Origin: Papaver somniferum
Taxonomy: Eukaryota > Streptophyta > Magnoliopsida > Ranunculales > Papaveraceae
DNA length: 64,000 nt
NCBI RefSeq assembly: GCF_003573695.1
Contig: NC_039359.1
Span: 136,239,939 to 136,303,938, forward strand
Direction: 5' to 3'
Shown: positions 59,765-64,000 of the stretch, one piece after another
How positions within the stretch are numbered: position 1 is the first letter of the stretch
Layout: each line of letters opens with the position of its first letter
Notes under the pieces: model-generated
What the model was told of the DNA's origin: nothing
Database searches by the model: none
What the model saw: only the letters and a program-made list of their open reading frames with translations
Position numbers and translations under genes: made by a program

Positions 59765-62049
59765 CAACTTTCCAAACACAACACAACTCACGGCCAAGGC
59801 TGGTCACGTCTAAATTCTACAAGCTAAACAACTGGGCTCACGTCATCCAAGTCCAGCCCATTTTCTCATTATTGGCTTGTCAGTTCTGTGGAACTGACAG
59901 CCTATTCTCAATTTCATCTTTCCCTCCTGTCTCTGTTCATCTCGAGCGTGACTTCCACTATCTTACCGTGACTGAACCCTCAACACCTTTTACTGTCTAA
60001 CTTGAGTTCATCATCATAACAACAACCTTTCCTTGTTCCACTTTCACTGATCTTCATCTCGAGCTCGTTATCGTTACTGCCAGCATCAGCATCTCAACTT
60101 CCTCCGTCCATCTATCTCCAACTTCGTTCGTTCCCAGTCACAACATGACCACTAAATCATCTCGAGAACCAATTACCTGCTCAAGTTCGCCTTCCAGCTT
60201 TCCCGTTTCTCACAGCGTCACTGACATATTTACTCTTTCTCCTTCGAGCATTAACCTTGGCATCAACATTCCATTAACCACCAACTCCATTAATAGCTGC
60301 AACCAAACTTACAGCAAACACCTTCAGTCACTCGAGCTCCATTTCATTCGTTCTCGGTCACAACCATCATGCAGTCTTTACTGTCAAACCTCCCTTACTC
60401 CAGAATCCATTAAACCATCACAGACCTGTGTCGTTCAGGCCTTTTAACGAACACTTACTGCACCAACTCGTTCACTTCCTCTGTTGATTCTTTCTTTACT
60501 GAATTCTCGATTGAGATTTCAAATTCAGCAAAACCCATTCATCTTCAACAATTGACAGAAGCAACTCCATTAATCACTGGCAACCAATCAACCCAACTCA
60601 GTTCTCAGCTCCATCGAGAATAGCAGCCTCCATTATTATCACTTCTGATCACTACTGACCACTATATACAGCGAGTTCCACCATCATCCATCCTTCTCAG
60701 TTCGTAACCATCTTCATCTCTCGGCATTGGCAGCAGTTCGACTCAGTGATCATCACTTCCATCTCATCTTGTTCTCATACTCGACCCAACAGACCGCAAC
60801 TCCATCGACTACCAGCAGCACCTCCATCTCTGCCAAGATCCGTTCTCGAGATCTATCATTAGTCACTGCTTTGTCTTCTGAAACTTGATTTACCATTGCA
60901 CTACCATCTCCCAAAGACCACGAACTTTTAGCAGCTCCAATTCAATTAGTATTTCGTGTCTGCCCTGAGTAGAAACTCGGGTGCCTATAACAGTTCTGTA
61001 GGTTTTCTAGTTTTCGACAACTTCGGCTTGCTTCAAATGCCTCCAGATTCTTCGTACGACGTCGGATTGACTCCATTCTTTCCCCATTGGCTTCATCTTT
61101 TCGTGCTCTTCGAGATGATATCAAGGACTCATAGATAATTCTGCCTCTTTTATGGCCAATTGGACGATTTCTTTTTCTTTTCGGGAATAAACTCCAAAAT
61201 TCCCATAAAATATAAAAGAATGCTAATAATACAATTTCACACGAAAACTAGCTAAGAAAGCATAATCAATCGATACTTAAAGAGGTGTTTTTAAACATTA
61301 TCAGTTGGTCATACCAATTACAACATATCAATCATACCATCTCAGGTGATTACTTAAGATCGGTTTCACTAATAAAAGTCACACCAATACAAAAGTCAGG
61401 CATTGTGAATAGTTTTAGCAAGATACATAAACAATTTATGAGCGGTTATACTAAACACACATATTGGTAATCCAAAGATTTGCAATGAATAACAATACCA
61501 ATAAGCCTAGCGATTTCCCTTTCGATTCACAAAACGATTTTATGAATTGTACTTCCTTTAAACAAATGTAAAACATTGTTTCCCAGGACAAAATCTTCAC
61601 CCATACCCATATATAATCACAATAGTATTCATACGATTATGTCGATGTCTTATATACGAAGTTCAAAAGATAGAAGTTATACTTCGTATTGTAATTCCTT
61701 AATACTATGTCTAACTAAAGTATAATCATTCACAGCTTCGCAGTTTTGTTTTCAATATGCACGACTTGAAAGATACATTAGGAATGAAACAATTCAAGTC
61801 AAATATTACTAACGTCAAGTGGAAGGATGATGTCGTCGTTGTAGCTCTTTACTTCTTCACATTCTTCAAGTCTTCACGTAATACTTGTAAGTCTCATATC
61901 CTAGTAACTTTCTAGCTAACCTATACGAAGTTGACTCTAGTAAATAATCAAGCGACTCTTTAAATGAGTTTTGATTCACTAAAATATGACAACCAAACTT
62001 GACATACCAACGCTTGGTGGGTTCAACCGAGCAATGCTCTAACATGTGG

Positions 62050-62110
62050 AATCACAAAGAATGAGACGAAGAGCTTTCTGATTACTTTTTATATATTCCC
62101 TAAGATCTCG
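62050..62110 (-). repeat. Element D: inverted LTR copy, right part
   Basis: Continues 39993-40830 after removal of B3 and one TGTGG. It is the reverse complement of 62372-62445 approximately, and meets the plus-oriented LTR at about 62110. Confidence 0.6.
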
Positions 62111-63272
62111 AGCAAATCCTGATTTGAAGACTATATAAGGGAGAACTCTAGCAACTGGGAAACCTAATCCCCACACTTCCTGTGTCATACTAGTTGCGAC
62201 TAGAGTCGATTTTCCATTAACCTTAGGTTTTCTCCAAAACCCTATAGGTTAAAGACTTGAAGACTTCATTGAGATTGTGAAGCCAAACCCAACTATTTTC
62301 TCTGAGTTGCATGTTCTGATCTTACTTTGTTATATCGTATTGAGTATTATCTTCTCTATGATTTTCTCGAGATTTAATCTCCGATAGGTAAGATAAAAAG
62401 TAGTCACAAACATCTTCGTCTCATCGTTTGTGATTCCACAATATCTTGTTTCGCTTCCATATGATTAAGATTATTGTGAGGTGATTGATATTACTAGGAT
62501 GTTTCTCGAAAATATAAGTCTAGTGCATTAATTGGTTCCTGTTCACCTTGTTTTATTAAAAGATGGAAAAAAAACTCGTAGGTACTTCTGTCAAAGACAG
62601 ATTTATCTATTCAATAGACTTTTCTATGTGAGACAGATTTGTTTATCAAGTCTTCGACTTTGGATCGTAGCAACTCTTAGTTGTCGGTGAGATCAGCTAA
62701 GGGAATCAAGTCCGAGAATCCCGCGTGGTTCAAGAGGCGTAAGGAGCGCAACTGTAACTTAATCAGTGTGATATTGGTTAAGGATCAACTATGTACTAGG
62801 TCCCGGGGTTAATTGGTAGTAGGATAGAATCTATAGCGGCTTAATACAGTGTGGTGTTCAAATATGGACTAGGTCCCGGGGTTTTTCTGCATTTGCGGTT
62901 TCCTCATTAACAAAATTTCTGGTGTTTGTGTTATTTCTTTTCCGCATTATATTTTTATATAGTTGAAATATCACAGGTTGTGCGTAGTTCAATCAATTAG
63001 ATAATCCAACCTTTGGTTGTTGATATAAATTGATTGACACTTGGATATTGGTCTTTGGTACCATCCAAGTTATTTCTCTTATTAATCCGGCTCACATACT
63101 TATATCTATTCGATTGCAGATTGATTTGATAAATAGAGATATAACTCTTGGATGTATTTTCCTTGATTGAGTCTGACTGTCTAGTTGATTCTCTTGGAAA
63201 TATATTGGAGTTAGTCCATACAGATTGCCTAAACGAATTATTGGGTGTGGTTGTTAGACCCCTGGTTTTTCA
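62111..63272 (+). repeat. Element D partial 5' LTR
   Basis: 1,162 bp matching the 3' half of element A LTRs, ending TTTTTCA. It carries an extra local repeat of 'actaggtcccggggtt' near 62792 and 62867. Confidence 0.75.
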
Positions 63273-63274
63273 GT

Positions 63275-63286
63275 TGGTATCAGAGC
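63275..63286 (+). other. Primer-binding site of element D
   Basis: TGGTATCAGAGC, initiator-Met type, 2 nt after the LTR. Confidence 0.85.
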
Positions 63287-63338
63287 ATCCAAACACGTTT
63301 AAGACATCATAAGTATGTGTTTGTAGCAATCTGACTAT

Positions 63339-64000
63339 ACGGACAATGATATCTCTATAAACGTACCACCAGTCTTCGATGGATCGAATTACTATGGTGG
63401 AAAATTGTTATGCATGCCTATCTTCAAACGCGTGATTTTCAAACATGGGTTTGTGTAGTTAATGCCTATGTTCCTCCGGTTGTTAAAGAAGGGGATGTAA
63501 CTGTTCCAAAGGATATTGGTAAATATGAGCCTTGCGAAATCCTAACTGCAAAGCAGAATTCTGACGGCTTAAATGCTATCATACATGTCATTACCCCAGA
63601 TCTTCAGCACCATGTGACTACATGCACTAAGTCTAAAGATGCTTGAGATATCTTAGAAACTGTATTCGAAGGAAATTCCTTTGAGAAAAAATCTAGCCTT
63701 CAAAACCTAAATTCTGACTGGGAAAACCTTCATATGGATGATGAAGATTCGTTTGATGAATTTAATCACAAAGTGTCTGAAATTTTTAATGCATCTTTTG
63801 CATTGGGTAAGTCTGTTCCTGAAAAGGACATTGTGATGAAAATTCTCATATCGCTTCCAGCTTGATACGATTCTAAGAAACATGCCATTGTTGAAGGAAA
63901 TAACATTGAAACACTTTCTAGGAACTCACTCATTGGAAAGTTGAGATCTCTTGATCATGATCAGAACACATTCAGAACATTCGCGTTCAATGTTGTGACT
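63339..64000 (+). pseudogene. Copia gag (UBN2-like), broken, continues past the window
   Basis: The start position aligned to element A's ATG is ACG here (63339-63341). The VPPVFDGSNYY motif follows, then a one-base deletion near 63394 shifts the frame. From 63410 the gag is readable: MHAYLQTRDFQTW, then VFEGNSFEKKSSLQNL after an in-frame TGA at 63644-63646, then LPA and another TGA at 63863-63865. These motifs belong to the UBN2/gag-polypeptide family of plant copia elements, the coat protein that packages the RNA. This gag core is the part deleted from element A. Confidence 0.85.

Larger units (their letters stand above)
49376..61303 (-). mobile_element. Element E: tandem three-LTR retroelement with tiny internal domains
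   Basis: Structure LTR-internal-LTR-internal-LTR on the minus strand. LTRs are 49376-51932, 52171-54701 and 54943-61303 (the last split by an hAT). Internal domains are only 238 and 241 bp. Perfect target duplication GTTGG (49371-49375, 61304-61308). On the minus strand each LTR starts TGTTAGG or TGATA, then TGTTTAAAAACACC, and ends CGCTCACCA. The PBS matches tRNA-Asp (TGGCGCCG...), as in Tat/Athila gypsy elements. The internal domains encode nothing, so it is a TRIM-like non-autonomous element with very long LTRs. Confidence 0.88.
54943..61303 (-). repeat. Element E LTR 3, interrupted by an hAT transposon
   Basis: LTR pieces 54943-55885 and 59773-61303 (about 2.47 kb) with small internal deletions compared with LTRs 1 and 2. 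It ends AAACATTATCA at the GTTGG duplication. The open frames at 60145-60447 and 60956-61138 have counterparts in the other LTRs and are not supported as genes. Confidence 0.85.
40831..62044 (-). mobile_element. B3: complete family B retrotransposon
   Basis: Minus strand, both LTRs (3' LTR 40831-43668; 5' LTR 47284-62044 including an insertion), internal region 43669-47283. A perfect 5-bp target duplication TGTGG flanks it (40826-40830, 62045-62049). The LTRs without insertions are about 2.83-2.84 kb each and the element about 9.3 kb. The internal region has the PBS, two ORF regions, non-coding repeats and a PPT, but no gag-pol. The shared PBS, PPT and LTR ends suggest that A/D-type copia proteins mobilise it. 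Element E is inserted in the 5' LTR. Confidence 0.9.
47284..62044 (-). repeat. B3 5' LTR, split by element E
   Basis: LTR pieces 47284-49375 and 61309-62044, about 2,828 bp together, against 2,838 bp for the 3' LTR. TATAAATA box (reverse complement) at 48632-48639. Broken by E with duplication GTTGG. Confidence 0.88.
62111..64000 (+). mobile_element. Element D: A-family copia element, 5' part
   Basis: A truncated LTR (62111-63272) that keeps the TATA box (about 62132) but not the upstream U3, the PBS at 63275, then a gag gene running off the window. The LTR is collinear with 6650-7824 of element A. The PBS-proximal leader ('aaacacgtttaagacatcat') also matches element A. Confidence 0.75.

Overview
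The window is intergenic heterochromatin from a flowering plant, most likely a eudicot with a repeat-rich genome. Almost every base can be assigned to nested LTR retrotransposons and two DNA transposons. I found no host gene, rRNA gene, tRNA gene or CRISPR array. The plant assignment rests on several things: SIRE-like Ty1/copia elements primed by initiator-Met tRNA, a tRNA-Asp-primed element of Tat/Athila style, a Cassandra TRIM carrying 5S rRNA modules, a plant-type hAT transposon and a MULE. I cannot name the species.

Left block (1-18265). Positions 1-825 look like a fragment of a Ty3/gypsy-type LTR. Next is B1, a minus-strand member of a non-autonomous family that I call B (LTRs about 2.8-2.9 kb, internal region about 3.6 kb, no gag or pol). 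B1 holds a 1.5-kb MULE (2105-3589, 9-bp target duplication) and a 9.4-kb copia element A (5366-14760, duplication GTGAG). Without those insertions its internal region is about 3.6 kb, the same as in B3.

Middle block (18266-34658). A plus-strand family B copy, B2, has a scrambled 5' end, a gypsy-type LTR insert and a small ORF. Its 3' LTR is split by two later insertions. One is a 7.3-kb Cassandra complex (23670-31013): ten LTR-internal units in tandem on the minus strand, a 2-kb foreign segment, and one plus-strand unit whose LTR carries three 5S-like modules. The other is a solo LTR of the A family (32029-34392, duplication AATCC).

Right block (34792-64000). A truncated family B copy (B4) is followed by A-family LTR fragments. 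An A-family element D runs off the right edge. D contains the complete B3 (40831-62044, duplication TGTGG). B3's 5' LTR contains a tandem three-LTR element E (49376-61303, duplication GTTGG). E's third LTR contains a degenerate hAT transposon (55886-59764, duplication CAACTTTC). The order D, then B3, then E, then hAT follows directly from these exact target duplications.

The most notable items are the inverted, PBS-fused Cassandra complex with a two-unit higher-order repeat and a tripled 5S module; family B, which encodes an unrecognised protein of about 300 residues in the gag position and swaps its second ORF between copies; and element E, which has 2.5-kb LTRs around an internal region of only about 240 bp. 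Functions for the B-family ORFs are unknown. All boundaries were read by eye, and sequence identities were not computed.
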